Made by a program: the position numbers and the translations under genes. A stretch of 57,108 bases of DNA from SVTX01 sp964567085 (GTDB lineage: Bacteria > Bacillota > Clostridia > Oscillospirales > CAG-272): positions 1 through 57,108 of the forward strand of contig CAZMKU010000002.1 in assembly GCA_964567085.1 (NCBI GenBank), read 5' to 3'. Below the pieces are notes generated by a model. That model saw only the letters and a list, made by a program, of their open reading frames with translations. It searched no databases and had not been told where the DNA came from. Shown in pieces: positions 8,943 through 16,345 of the stretch. The first letter of the stretch is position 1, and the number at the start of each line of letters is the position of its first letter.

Positions 8943-10277
8943 TTATTTTCTTATGTAAAGCGCCCCGGGGAGCGAGGAAATAAGTCCCTTGATCTCGAGA
9001 ATTGTAAGAGACGACATTATCTCTCCCATCGAGAAGCCGAGCTTCATTATTCCGTCCACCGTAATGGGCTTGTCAAGAGGAATTTCTTCAAAAATCCTTT
9101 TCTGTGTGTCGGTCAGAGTATTTATTATCTCCTGACTTCTGTCGGACACGTGAGCTTCCTCTGATTTCGTTATATTTACGTTTTCCTCGGTCTTGGAAGC
9201 CTTCTCATCGCGCCTTTCACCCTGAGACGGCTTCGTTCTCTTCGCGGCGCGCTTCTTCCCCATATCCGAGAGCTCGGTCTCAAGAGAGGTGTTCTCTTCT
9301 TTTACCGAATAATATCTTACGCTTACCTCCATATCCCTCACTGCGCGAAGGTCAATATCGGAATTCTTCTCCGCCTTCGAGAGCGCCGCAGGATTTAAGG
9401 TATCTCTGTAAATATACGTGTAATTCCGGATTATATCTCTGCCGCACAAAACCGCCTGCGCGCCGTCACGTATAAGAGAATTCGTGCCGCTCGTATTCCT
9501 TCCGTCGATATTGCCGGGGACAGCATAGATATCCCTGCCCTGAATTATAGCTTCCTTCGCGGTTATCATAGCGCCGCTGCCCGTATCGGCATCAACCACG
9601 AGCGTACCCTGACAAAGTCCGCTTATAATTCTGTTTCTTACTGGAAATTGTGAGCCCACAGGCTTGGTTGAAGGCGGATATTCGGTAATCACCGCGCCGT
9701 TATGCATAATTATCTTTTCAAGTGTCGCGTGCTCCTTAGGATATACCACGTCAATGCCGCAGCCGAGGACCGCGATGGTTTTTCCACCTGCGGAAATCGC
9801 GCCGCAAGCCGCGATACCGTCAATTCCAAGCGCCATACCGCTGACGATAACAGCGCCCGCGGACGCCATCTCGTATGATATTTTATACGCGTATCTCATT
9901 CCGTATTCGCTCATTTTGCGAGTTCCCACCACCGAAATACAAAGATTACGGTTAAGGTCGGGAAGCTTGCCCGCCACGTACAGAAGTATGGGCGGATTTT
10001 TAAGAGAGCGAAGACTCTTTGGATATTTTTCGTCATCGTAAGCGATCGTCTGCACGTTATACCTTGCGCAATAGCTTATAATCTCACGAGCATACGAGGT
10101 ATTCTTGTCCGTCAAAGCCTCGGCATACTTCTCACCGATTCCCGCGTCAATATACGCGTCATAATCCGCGTCAAAAATCTTGTCGATATCAGCAAATTTT
10201 CCCCAAAGCCCCGAAAACGCAGGGGACGCCGCTCCGAGCTTGAGCGACAACCACATCCATTTTGTACCTCTGTCCAT
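8943..10277 (-). CDS. dprA: DNA-processing protein DprA (Smf)
   Basis: DprA binds incoming single-stranded DNA and loads RecA during natural transformation; many non-competent bacteria keep the gene. The Rossmann-like DNA-binding core covers about residues 95-310, with VVGTRKMSEYG, SGMALGIDG, the GCGIDVVYPKEH motif and FPVRNRIISGL. A low-complexity charged linker follows (about 315-375), then a small C-terminal winged-helix-like segment (ILEIKGLISSLPGALY). The protein has 444 residues, longer than average because of the linker. The ATG start has AGGGAGGAG upstream. It follows the TrmH-type methyltransferase by 27 bases and precedes topA by 31. Confidence 0.95.
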   Translation of the reverse strand: MDRGTKWMWLSLKLGAASPAFSGLWGKFADIDKIFDADYDAYIDAGIGEKYAEALTDKNTSYAREIISYCARYNVQTIAYDDEKYPKSLRSLKNPPILLYVAGKLPDLNRNLCISVVGTRKMSEYGMRYAYKISYEMASAGAVIVSGMALGIDGIAACGAISAGGKTIAVLGCGIDVVYPKEHATLEKIIMHNGAVITEYPPSTKPVGSQFPVRNRIISGLCQGTLVVDADTGSGAMITAKEAIIQGRDIYAVPGNIDGRNTSGTNSLIRDGAQAVLCGRDIIRNYTYIYRDTLNPAALSKAEKNSDIDLRAVRDMEVSVRYYSVKEENTSLETELSDMGKKRAAKRTKPSQGERRDEKASKTEENVNITKSEEAHVSDRSQEIINTLTDTQKRIFEEIPLDKPITVDGIMKLGFSMGEIMSSLTILEIKGLISSLPGALYIRK

Positions 10278-10304
10278 AGCCTTCTCCTCCCTTTGATCTT
10301 TCTT

Positions 10305-11135
10305 TTACTTACCGAAGAATTCCCACATAAGCACCGATGCCGCAACGCCCGCATTGAGCGACTCGACTCCGTCTGCCATAGGAATGTACACGCTGCCGCT
10401 CGCGGCATCTATCGCCTCACGCGACAATCCGTGTCCCTCGTTACCGATAACGACGACGCTGTTCTTCGGAAAGCTGTCACAACCGAGCTTTTTCGCGCCG
10501 TCGTCAAGCGCCGCCGCATATACCGCTCTGCCGCGCTCCCTTATGCTTTCGATAGCCTGTGGAATACTTTCCACCCTATCTATCTTCATAGCGAAAATAT
10601 TTCCCATAGAGGCTCTTATTGTCTTTGCGCCGTAAATATCCGCGCAGTCAGAGCTCATAATAACTCTGTCAACCGAAAAGGCCCTCGCGCTTCGGATTAT
10701 CGCGCCGACGTTTAACGGGTCACGAACGGATTCGAGCATAAGGATATTCTCGTCAGCGAGCTCAATATCCTCAGCCGAGCTATGCGATTTATGGATATTC
10801 TCCATATATCTTGCCGCCGTTACCACACCCTCGGGAGATCTCTCGTCGGTGAGCCTCTCAAAAACCGACGGCGCAGCGTACAGGATATTTATATCAAGTG
10901 AGAAAATATCAATTCCGTAAAGCGATAAAAGCTTTTCGGCAACGGCATCCGCGCACTCGGAATTGAGCACGACACAGTATATTTCCGCCCCGTTTTTTAT
11001 CGCCTCGGAGAGCAATTTTATACCGTCAAAAACAAATATTTTCTCCTCCTCACGCGCCTTTTTTCTTTGCAGCGACGAGAGAAAGGATATACTTTTATTC
11101 TGTCTTGAAGTAATAATTTCCCTGTTGTTTGCCAT
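10305..11135 (-). CDS. RNA methyltransferase, TrmH (SpoU) family
   Basis: SAM-dependent 2'-O-ribose methyltransferase acting on rRNA or tRNA; the exact nucleotide cannot be told from sequence. The N-terminal substrate-binding domain (about residues 1-95) precedes the SPOUT knot with the three family motifs: NVGAIIRSARAF, GNEGHGLS and the VESLNAGVAASVLM segment near the C-terminus. With the start at the ATG at 11135 (preceded by GGGGA) it has 276 residues; a TTG at 11153 would give six more. In many Clostridia such genes sit beside rplT or pheS, as here next to the infC-rpmI-rplT operon. A terminator lies between rplT and this gene. Confidence 0.92.
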   Translation of the reverse strand: MANNREIITSRQNKSISFLSSLQRKKAREEEKIFVFDGIKLLSEAIKNGAEIYCVVLNSECADAVAEKLLSLYGIDIFSLDINILYAAPSVFERLTDERSPEGVVTAARYMENIHKSHSSAEDIELADENILMLESVRDPLNVGAIIRSARAFSVDRVIMSSDCADIYGAKTIRASMGNIFAMKIDRVESIPQAIESIRERGRAVYAAALDDGAKKLGCDSFPKNSVVVIGNEGHGLSREAIDAASGSVYIPMADGVESLNAGVAASVLMWEFFGK

Positions 11136-11180
11136 AAAAATCCCCGTTTTCAAGTGTTTGTAACTACCCCTATGTATGAC

Positions 11181-11209
11181 AAAAACCCAGAGAATATCCT
11201 CCGGGTTTT
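11181..11209 (-). terminator. Terminator of the infC-rpmI-rplT operon
   Basis: On the minus strand AAAACCCGGAG pairs with CTCTGGGTTTT around a 6-nt loop, and the second arm runs into a T stretch. It follows the rplT stop at 11221 by only 12 bases and separates the ribosomal operon from the trmH-like gene. Confidence 0.8.
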
Positions 11210-11220
11210 ATATGTCAAGC

Positions 11221-11574
11221 TCAAAGAGCAGCCTTTGCCTGTGCCGCGAGTGCTGCGAATGCTTCCTTGTCGGAAACCGCAAGCTCAGCGAGCATCTTTC
11301 TGTTGAGTGTGATACCAGCCTTCTTAAGACCGTTCATGAACGTAGAGTAGTTCATGCCGCAAACCTTTGCCTGAGCAGAGATTCTTGTGATCCAAAGTCT
11401 TCTCATATCTCTCTTCTTCTGCTTGCGTCCTACGAATGCGTAGTTGCCGCTCTTCATTACAGCCTGCTTAGCCATCTTGAAGTGCTTGGACTTTGCACCC
11501 CAGTAGCCCTTAGCAGCCTTTAACATCTTCTTTCTTCTCTTGCGCGTCATAAGCGCGCCCTTAATTCTAGCCAT
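11221..11574 (-). CDS. rplT: 50S ribosomal protein L20
   Basis: Large-subunit assembly protein that binds 23S rRNA and, in Bacillus, also represses its own operon by binding the infC leader. The 117-residue sequence has the family features: a basic N-terminal extension (MARIKGALMTRKRRKK), GYWGAKSKHFKMAKQA in the position of the usual GYRGARSR segment, RDMRRLWITRISAQ and the C-terminal GLKKAGITLNRKMLAELA. Length is normal. It is the third gene of the infC operon, 110 bases after rpmI, and is followed at once by a terminator. Confidence 0.98.
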   Translation of the reverse strand: MARIKGALMTRKRRKKMLKAAKGYWGAKSKHFKMAKQAVMKSGNYAFVGRKQKKRDMRRLWITRISAQAKVCGMNYSTFMNGLKKAGITLNRKMLAELAVSDKEAFAALAAQAKAAL

Positions 11575-11684
11575 TTTAATTCCTCCATGCCTCGCGTATC
11601 GCGGGTCTAATCTTTAGTTTTGTTTTTCGTCTTGCGACGAGCCTTTGTGTCCTTTGCGGACGAAAATTAGCTTGAAGCTGTAAA

Positions 11685-11879
11685 TTAGCCCTGGATCATC
11701 TTTCTGATGTTGGGAGCCATAGCCTCACTCACGATACCGCCACCGCGAAGCTGTCTCTTTCTCTTAGCTGTCTTGATGCCGAGCTTATGACGGCGATTTG
11801 TGTGGTTAATCTTAACCTTACCTGTTCCTGTTGTGGAAAATCTCTTAGATGCAGCCTTATGTGTCTTAATCTTTCCCAT
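11685..11879 (-). CDS. rpmI: 50S ribosomal protein L35
   Basis: Small basic large-subunit protein, 64 residues, typical length. The sequence MGKIKTHKAASKRFSTTG and the later HKLGIKTAKRKRQLRG are characteristic. It lies between infC (71-base gap) and rplT (110-base gap) in the standard order infC-rpmI-rplT. Confidence 0.97.
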   Translation of the reverse strand: MGKIKTHKAASKRFSTTGTGKVKINHTNRRHKLGIKTAKRKRQLRGGGIVSEAMAPNIRKMIQG

Positions 11880-11950
11880 TTTAATCCTACTTCCTTTCTT
11901 GGCGCAGCTTTTGCGCGCCTGTGCTTATGCTTTTTTAATTGTAACAAATA

Positions 11951-12487
11951 TTATTTTGCCGATTTCTGATTTATCGGAGAAATAACCATACTCATCATTC
12001 TTCCGTCAACCGAGGGCTTCTTGTCAACAGTACCAACTTCAGAGCAGAATTCACCGAATTTGTCGATGATCTCGCGACCGATCGCCAAGTGGCTCATTTC
12101 TCTGTTGCGGAACTTCATAACTACGCGCACCTTGTTTCCAGAGGACAAAAACCTGCAAGCCTGCTTTGCCTTCGTCTCGAAGTCGTGCGTGTCAATTCTG
12201 GGAGATAACTGGATCTCCTTGAGTTCAATTGTCTGCTGCTTCTTCTTGGCCTCCTTCTCGCGCTTTTCACGCTCGAAACGGTATTTGCCAAAATCCATGA
12301 TCTTACATACGGGCGGATTTGCCTGCGCTGACATAAGAACGAGGTCTGAGCCCTTATCGTATGCCATCTGAAGCGCCTTATCCGAGCTCATCATACCGAG
12401 CTGCTCTCCGTCTGAACCTATAACGCGTACCTCGGGGAAATTTATTTCCTCATTAACGAGAGTATCCTTAGAGTTATTCGCTGCTAT
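11951..12487 (-). CDS. infC: Translation initiation factor IF-3, with an ATA start codon
   Basis: IF-3 binds the 30S subunit and checks start-codon choice. An in-frame ATG exists at 12394, but starting there removes the conserved N-terminal domain beginning VNEEINFPEVRVIGSDGEQLG. Reading upstream in frame, there is no ATG, GTG or TTG before a perfect GGAGGTG ribosome binding site; seven bases after it stands ATA at 12485-12487. The protein from there is 178 residues, the normal IF-3 length. A rare start (AUU in E. coli and Bacillus) is the known basis of IF-3 autoregulation, so an AUA start here is consistent with the same feedback. The C-domain carries KIMDFGKYRFE, KEIQLSPRI and KVRVVMKFRNREM. 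The mRNA has a long structured leader (see 12488-12672). Confidence 0.93.
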   Translation of the reverse strand: MAANNSKDTLVNEEINFPEVRVIGSDGEQLGMMSSDKALQMAYDKGSDLVLMSAQANPPVCKIMDFGKYRFEREKREKEAKKKQQTIELKEIQLSPRIDTHDFETKAKQACRFLSSGNKVRVVMKFRNREMSHLAIGREIIDKFGEFCSEVGTVDKKPSVDGRMMSMVISPINQKSAK

Positions 12488-12672
12488 GGTCGTTCACCTC
12501 CAAAAACCAAAATTTTTTGATAATATTTGTTCATCGGAACGTCCCTTGAAAACAAAAAACGCACCGAAGCCAAGACTCCCGTGCACACAATTACCGCATT
12601 CTCACGCGGTTAAAGTTATTGACCTATACTCGACTGTTCGGTAAGGTGGAAGCATGGGACTTCGCTTTATTC
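12488..12672 (-). promoter_or_regulatory. infC operon leader RNA (candidate L20-type autoregulatory leader)
   Basis: About 185 bases separate the predicted transcription start from the infC ATA codon. The leader holds a hairpin at 12594-12611 (ACCGC/GCGGT arms) followed by an intrinsic terminator at 12553-12584, then about 65 bases to the infC ribosome binding site. In low-GC Gram-positives L20 represses this operon by binding such a leader and favouring premature termination. I did not fold a pseudoknot or match a covariance model, so assignment to the L20-leader family is inference from position and layout. Confidence 0.6.
12553..12584 (-). terminator. Attenuator-type intrinsic terminator in the infC leader
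   Basis: On the minus strand GCAC-GGAGT pairs with GCTTC-GTGC around a CTTG loop, with a single G-G mismatch, followed by GTTTTTTG. It stands before, not after, the coding genes, so it should act as a conditional terminator controlling readthrough into infC-rpmI-rplT. Confidence 0.7.
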
Positions 12673-12678
12673 CCGAGT

Positions 12679-12707
12679 ATTATATCATATTCCCTCCCTT
12701 TTGTCAA
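12679..12707 (-). promoter_or_regulatory. Sigma-A promoter of the infC operon
   Basis: On the minus strand a perfect TTGACA (12702-12707) is followed after 17 bases by a perfect TATAAT (12679-12684). Transcription should begin near 12672. Confidence 0.88.
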
Positions 12708-12843
12708 TAGCCAAAATAAAAAAATTTCTAAAAATTTGCCGTCGTTGCAATATGCACAAAAATCACTACGACATTATAGCAAAAATTTCTATGTGCTATT
12801 TAAAATGCCGAAAATTTCTGACAAAAATCGTTCAATTTGAATA

Positions 12844-12872
12844 TTTACAAACGTCGTTTTTTGATGTATAAT
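12844..12872 (+). promoter_or_regulatory. Promoter of the small RNA candidate
   Basis: TTTACA at 12844-12849 and a perfect TATAAT at 12867-12872 are spaced by 17 bases, giving a start near 12879. Confidence 0.75.
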
Positions 12873-12878
12873 AAATCC

Positions 12879-12992
12879 ATGAGGGGTGGATACCCCTCCA
12901 AGGAGATAAAAAGCGCAGTCAATGAACGGTGTCTACGCGGTATCAATCTTATGATACAGAGCAGCGGCCGCATATTTGGCTGTGCTTTTTTT
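12879..12992 (+). ncRNA. Candidate independent small RNA between infC and lon
   Basis: About 114 bases bounded by a good promoter and an intrinsic terminator. The parts, in order: a perfect 6-bp hairpin with a 6-nt loop at 12881-12898 (GAGGGG/CCCCTC); an AAGGAGA single-stranded stretch; a central segment at 12913-12937 that can pair weakly (GCG/CGC); a second perfect 6-bp hairpin at 12940-12957 (GTATCA/TGATAC); and the terminator at 12960-12986. Only a 10-codon frame (ATG at 12922) is present, 16 bases from AAGGAG, too far for efficient initiation. I do not recognise a known riboswitch or housekeeping RNA. The terminator separates it from lon, which has its own promoter. Confidence 0.6.
12960..12992 (+). 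terminator. Terminator of the small RNA candidate
   Basis: AGCA-CGGCC pairs with GGCTG-TGCT with one bulged G and an 8-nt loop, followed by seven T residues. Confidence 0.75.
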
Positions 12993-13041
12993 ATTTTTAC
13001 TTTAAATCTTTCGATAAATTGTAAATATTCTTAAAAAACTA

Positions 13042-13070
13042 TGGAAAAACGCGTATATTTGTGTTATAAT
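13042..13070 (+). promoter_or_regulatory. Extended -10 promoter upstream of lon
   Basis: TGTTATAAT (extended -10, TATAAT at 13065-13070) with a weak -35 TGGAAA at 13042-13047 and 17-base spacing. A second TATAAT occurs at 13073-13078. No CtsR box (tandem GGTCAAA) was seen; a TGAAGGA/TCCTTCA inverted repeat lies in the 5' untranslated region. Confidence 0.6.
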
Positions 13071-13173
13071 ATTATAATTGAAGGAATATTTTGATCTTCA
13101 ACCACGCGCTTGCGCAAAAAATTACGGAAATCCTTCACACAAAGCAAGAAATTACCCTCGGGAGATATAAATT

Positions 13174-15585
13174 ATGTCAGACATTATCGAAAAAGTGGAA
13201 AAGCTCTCGCTCCCTCTGATAGTTTTGGAGGACATCGTAGCATTTCCGTCGGAAATAATAAATTTTCAACTAAAAAAGGACAGCTACGGCTCTCACGTAG
13301 CCGCAAGCGAGGCGGCAGACGGCTCGCGCTTCGCGTTCGCGCTCCCGCTCGTTGACAACGGCGAGGGCGAGATGATACCCTTCGACGTCGGCACGGTTAT
13401 TAAGATCAAGCAGCTCGTAAAGGCAAACGATGGCACTCAAAGAGTTGTTGCCGAAGGATTTTCCCGCGCTATTATGATGTCGTACAAGGAATCGGGCAAG
13501 CACAACACCGCAGAGGTCATCTGCAAGACTATGGTGCTCCCCGAGGACGGAAGCGTCAAGGGCGAGGCTTACAAGCGCCGTATGATCGAAGCGGTCGAAA
13601 AGATACATAAGCTCGTTCCCTCGATCCCAAAGGAAATAGTAAGCACTGCAAAATCAATCAGAAATCCCGCTCTTCTTGCGGATTTTATCGCGTCGAACGT
13701 ACTCGTAAAGCACGGCGACAAGCTTGAAATCCTCCATATTTTCAATCCATATCAAAGAATGGAGACTCTGCTTGCGCTTCTTGACAACGAAATCGAGATA
13801 TTGACGGTTCAGGCGAGCATTCACAAGAAAACGCAGGCGAGGATCAACAAGACACAGAAGGACTTTTATCTTCGCGAGGAAATGCGCGCCATTCAGGACG
13901 AGCTCGGTGACTCTATGTCCGAGATCGACGAATACAGATACAAGGTCGAGAGGCTTGACGCGCCCGACGAGGTCAAGAAAAAATTGAACCGCGAGATAGA
14001 CAGACTCGCAAAATCCCCCTTCGGCAGCGCCGAGGCAACCGTGCTCTCGAACTATCTCGACACCTGCCTCGAGCTTCCTTGGAACAAAACGACGCGTGAC
14101 CGCGCCGACGTTGACCGCGCTCGCGCCATTCTCGACCGCGACCACGAGGGACTCACAGACGTAAAAGAAAGACTTCTTGAATTTTTAGCGGTAAAGCAGT
14201 TAAATCCTGAGCTTAAAGGACAGATAATATGTCTTGACGGCCCTCCTGGTGTAGGTAAGACTTCCATCGCGTCGTCGCTTGCGCGCGCTATGAACCGAAA
14301 GTACGTGCGCGTTTCTCTCGGCGGAGTAAGAGATGAGGCAGACATTCGCGGTCACAGAAAGACATACGTCGGCGCTATGCCCGGCAGGATCATATCCGCC
14401 ATCATTCAGGCAGGCGTGAAAAATCCGCTCGTGCTTCTCGATGAGATCGACAAGCTCGCAAGCGACGGCCGCGGAGACCCCTCATCCGCTCTTCTTGAGG
14501 TGCTTGACCCCGAGCAAAACAAGGCGTTCCGCGACCACTTCGTCGAAATGCCCTTCGACCTCTCGGACTGCATTTTCATCGCGACGGCGAACACGCTCGA
14601 CACAGTTCCCCGCCCGCTTATCGACAGAATGGAAATTATCCATCTTGAGACGTACACGAAGAGCGAAAAGATCGGAATTGCGAAAAATCACCTCATCCCC
14701 AAGCAGCTTAAGCGCCACGGGCTTACGAAGAGAAATCTCAAGCTCACCGACGCTGCGCTCGAGGAGATAATCGACTCCTACACGCGAGAATCGGGTGTTC
14801 GTAATCTTGAGCGCGAGCTTGGCTCTCTTTGCAGGAAGGTAGCTCTGCGCGTTATCAACGAGGATGCAAGAACTGTTCGTATTGATGCGACAGACGTAAA
14901 GAAATATCTCGGCCCCCAAAAGGTGCTCCCCGAAAAGATCCCGACGGAAAATCAGATCGGCGTGGTGAACGGACTTGCATACACGCAGGTCGGCGGCGAT
15001 CTTCTCAAAATTGAGGTTGCCATTCTCGACGGCACGGGCAAGATAGAGCTTACGGGAAGCCTTGGCGACGTTATGAAGGAATCCGCAAAGGCGGCAATTA
15101 CCTGCGCGCGTCAGCTCTGCGACAAATACGGAATCCCCTCAGATTTCTATCAGAAAAAGGACATTCACATTCACGTTCCCGAGGGCGCTATTCCGAAGGA
15201 CGGCCCCTCTGCGGGCGTTACGATGCTCACAGCGCTCGTGAGCGCGCTTTCGGGCATTCCCGTAAAGCGCGACGTGGCTATGACGGGAGAGATCACTCTT
15301 CGCGGCAACGTGCTGGCGATCGGCGGTCTCCGTGAAAAGACGATGGCGGCGTTCTCCGCAGGCGTCAAGACGGTAATTATCCCCGCCGACAACGTAAAGG
15401 ACATCGAAAAGACCGACGCGCTCGTGCGCGAAAATATTACGTTCATTCCCTGCCGACGCGCAAGCGAGGTTCTTGTAGCGGCGCTTGATATAAAGAGCCG
15501 CGAGACTACTGCGAGCGACGATGCAGTCCCCATATTTATAGGCGAGACCGCTACGGCAAAAATTCACGTAAACACAGGAGCTTAA
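13174..15585 (+). CDS. lon: ATP-dependent protease La (Lon)
   Basis: Cytoplasmic AAA+ serine protease that degrades misfolded and regulatory proteins. The 803-residue protein has the substrate-binding N-domain (about 10-200), a coiled coil, Walker A GPPGVGKTS near residue 356, Walker B LLDEIDK, and the C-terminal proteolytic domain. By counting back from the C-terminus the catalytic Ser is residue 679 (PKDGPSAG) and the Lys is 722 (GGLREKTM), the same numbers as in E. coli Lon. The ATG has GGGAG upstream. engB starts one base after the stop, the widespread lon-engB arrangement. Confidence 0.98.
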   Translation: MSDIIEKVEKLSLPLIVLEDIVAFPSEIINFQLKKDSYGSHVAASEAADGSRFAFALPLVDNGEGEMIPFDVGTVIKIKQLVKANDGTQRVVAEGFSRAIMMSYKESGKHNTAEVICKTMVLPEDGSVKGEAYKRRMIEAVEKIHKLVPSIPKEIVSTAKSIRNPALLADFIASNVLVKHGDKLEILHIFNPYQRMETLLALLDNEIEILTVQASIHKKTQARINKTQKDFYLREEMRAIQDELGDSMSEIDEYRYKVERLDAPDEVKKKLNREIDRLAKSPFGSAEATVLSNYLDTCLELPWNKTTRDRADVDRARAILDRDHEGLTDVKERLLEFLAVKQLNPELKGQIICLDGPPGVGKTSIASSLARAMNRKYVRVSLGGVRDEADIRGHRKTYVGAMPGRIISAIIQAGVKNPLVLLDEIDKLASDGRGDPSSALLEVLDPEQNKAFRDHFVEMPFDLSDCIFIATANTLDTVPRPLIDRMEIIHLETYTKSEKIGIAKNHLIPKQLKRHGLTKRNLKLTDAALEEIIDSYTRESGVRNLERELGSLCRKVALRVINEDARTVRIDATDVKKYLGPQKVLPEKIPTENQIGVVNGLAYTQVGGDLLKIEVAILDGTGKIELTGSLGDVMKESAKAAITCARQLCDKYGIPSDFYQKKDIHIHVPEGAIPKDGPSAGVTMLTALVSALSGIPVKRDVAMTGEITLRGNVLAIGGLREKTMAAFSAGVKTVIIPADNVKDIEKTDALVRENITFIPCRRASEVLVAALDIKSRETTASDDAVPIFIGETATAKIHVNTGA

Positions 15586-15586
15586 A

Positions 15587-16192
15587 ATGGCTTTAAATAC
15601 ACAAAACGTAAATCTCAAAATGACCGCAGGTCTTGCAAGCCAATTCCCACGCGATCCCATTCCGCAGCTTGCGCTCTCGGGTCGCTCGAACGTTGGAAAA
15701 AGCTCTCTCATAAACACTCTGCTGGGCAGAAAATCCTTAGCTCGCGTGTCCGCGACCCCGGGTAAGACCATCACGGTAAACTTCTACGAGGTTGACAAAA
15801 AGCTCTTCCTCGTCGACCTCCCGGGCTACGGCTTTGCGGCAAGAAATCCCGCAGACCGCGACAAATGGAGCGCGCTTACCGACGGCTATTTTACCAAAAA
15901 CCCCAATATCGACCTTGTAAAAGGCGTAATTCAGCTTATCGACAGCCGCGCGGGCATCACCAAGGACGACAGAATGATGCTCGAGTGGATGAACGCGACG
16001 GGTATGTACTACATCATAGTTATCACCAAGATCGACAAGCTCAACAAGACCGACAGGGCCGCTTGCATCGAAAAAATCACAAACGATCCGTCGATACATC
16101 CCGACACAAAAATTATTCCTTTCTCATCACTCAAGGGCGAGGGCAAGGCAGAGCTCTGGCGTGAAATTTCTATCTGCTCGGGCGTGAAATAA
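15587..16192 (+). CDS. ysxC: Ribosome biogenesis GTP-binding protein YsxC/EngB
   Basis: Small essential GTPase (201 residues) that helps assemble the 50S subunit. G1 is GRSNVGKSS at residues 32-40, G2 lies in the SATPGKT segment, G3 is DLPGYG and G4 is TKID. These motifs and the length are diagnostic. It is translationally adjacent to lon with a GGAG site inside the end of lon, so the two are co-expressed. Confidence 0.97.
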   Translation: MALNTQNVNLKMTAGLASQFPRDPIPQLALSGRSNVGKSSLINTLLGRKSLARVSATPGKTITVNFYEVDKKLFLVDLPGYGFAARNPADRDKWSALTDGYFTKNPNIDLVKGVIQLIDSRAGITKDDRMMLEWMNATGMYYIIVITKIDKLNKTDRAACIEKITNDPSIHPDTKIIPFSSLKGEGKAELWREISICSGVK

Positions 16193-16318
16193 GTGCAGAG
16201 TTAAGAGTTAAGAGTGCAGAGTTAAGGACGATTTTCGCATAAGCGAAAATCCGCATTTATTTTATTTCAACTCCGCACTCTGCACTTCATCTGCTCTGCA
16301 TTCCGCACTCTGCGCTCC
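16193..16318. repeat. Intergenic repeat element with inverted GTGCAGAGT-type ends
   Basis: Begins directly after the engB stop with two copies of GTGCAGAGTTAAG (16193 and 16214) separated by a short TTAAGAG stretch, and ends with several opposite-oriented copies (CGCACTCTGC at 16274, then TCTGCTCTGC, CGCACTCTGC). Between them is a perfect 9-bp hairpin at 16230-16251 (GATTTTCGC/GCGAAAATC). The inverted ends and simple-sequence iteration suggest a small dispersed palindromic element, which may also serve as terminator. Whether it recurs in the genome cannot be seen here. Confidence 0.6.
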
Positions 16319-16345
16319 AACAAACTATCAATTAAGGATTAAACT

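Noticed and set aside
12626..12680. ATACTCG/CGAGTAT complementarity as a base stem of the infC leader
   Set aside because: One arm overlaps the -10 box and lies upstream of the expected start, so it would not be in the RNA.
12922..12954. Ten-codon leader peptide inside the small RNA candidate
   Set aside because: The AAGGAG is 16 bases from the ATG, too far for efficient initiation, and the terminator follows with lon separately promoted.
12995..13173. CtsR or HrcA operator upstream of lon
   Set aside because: No tandem GGTCAAA and no CIRCE inverted repeat were seen.
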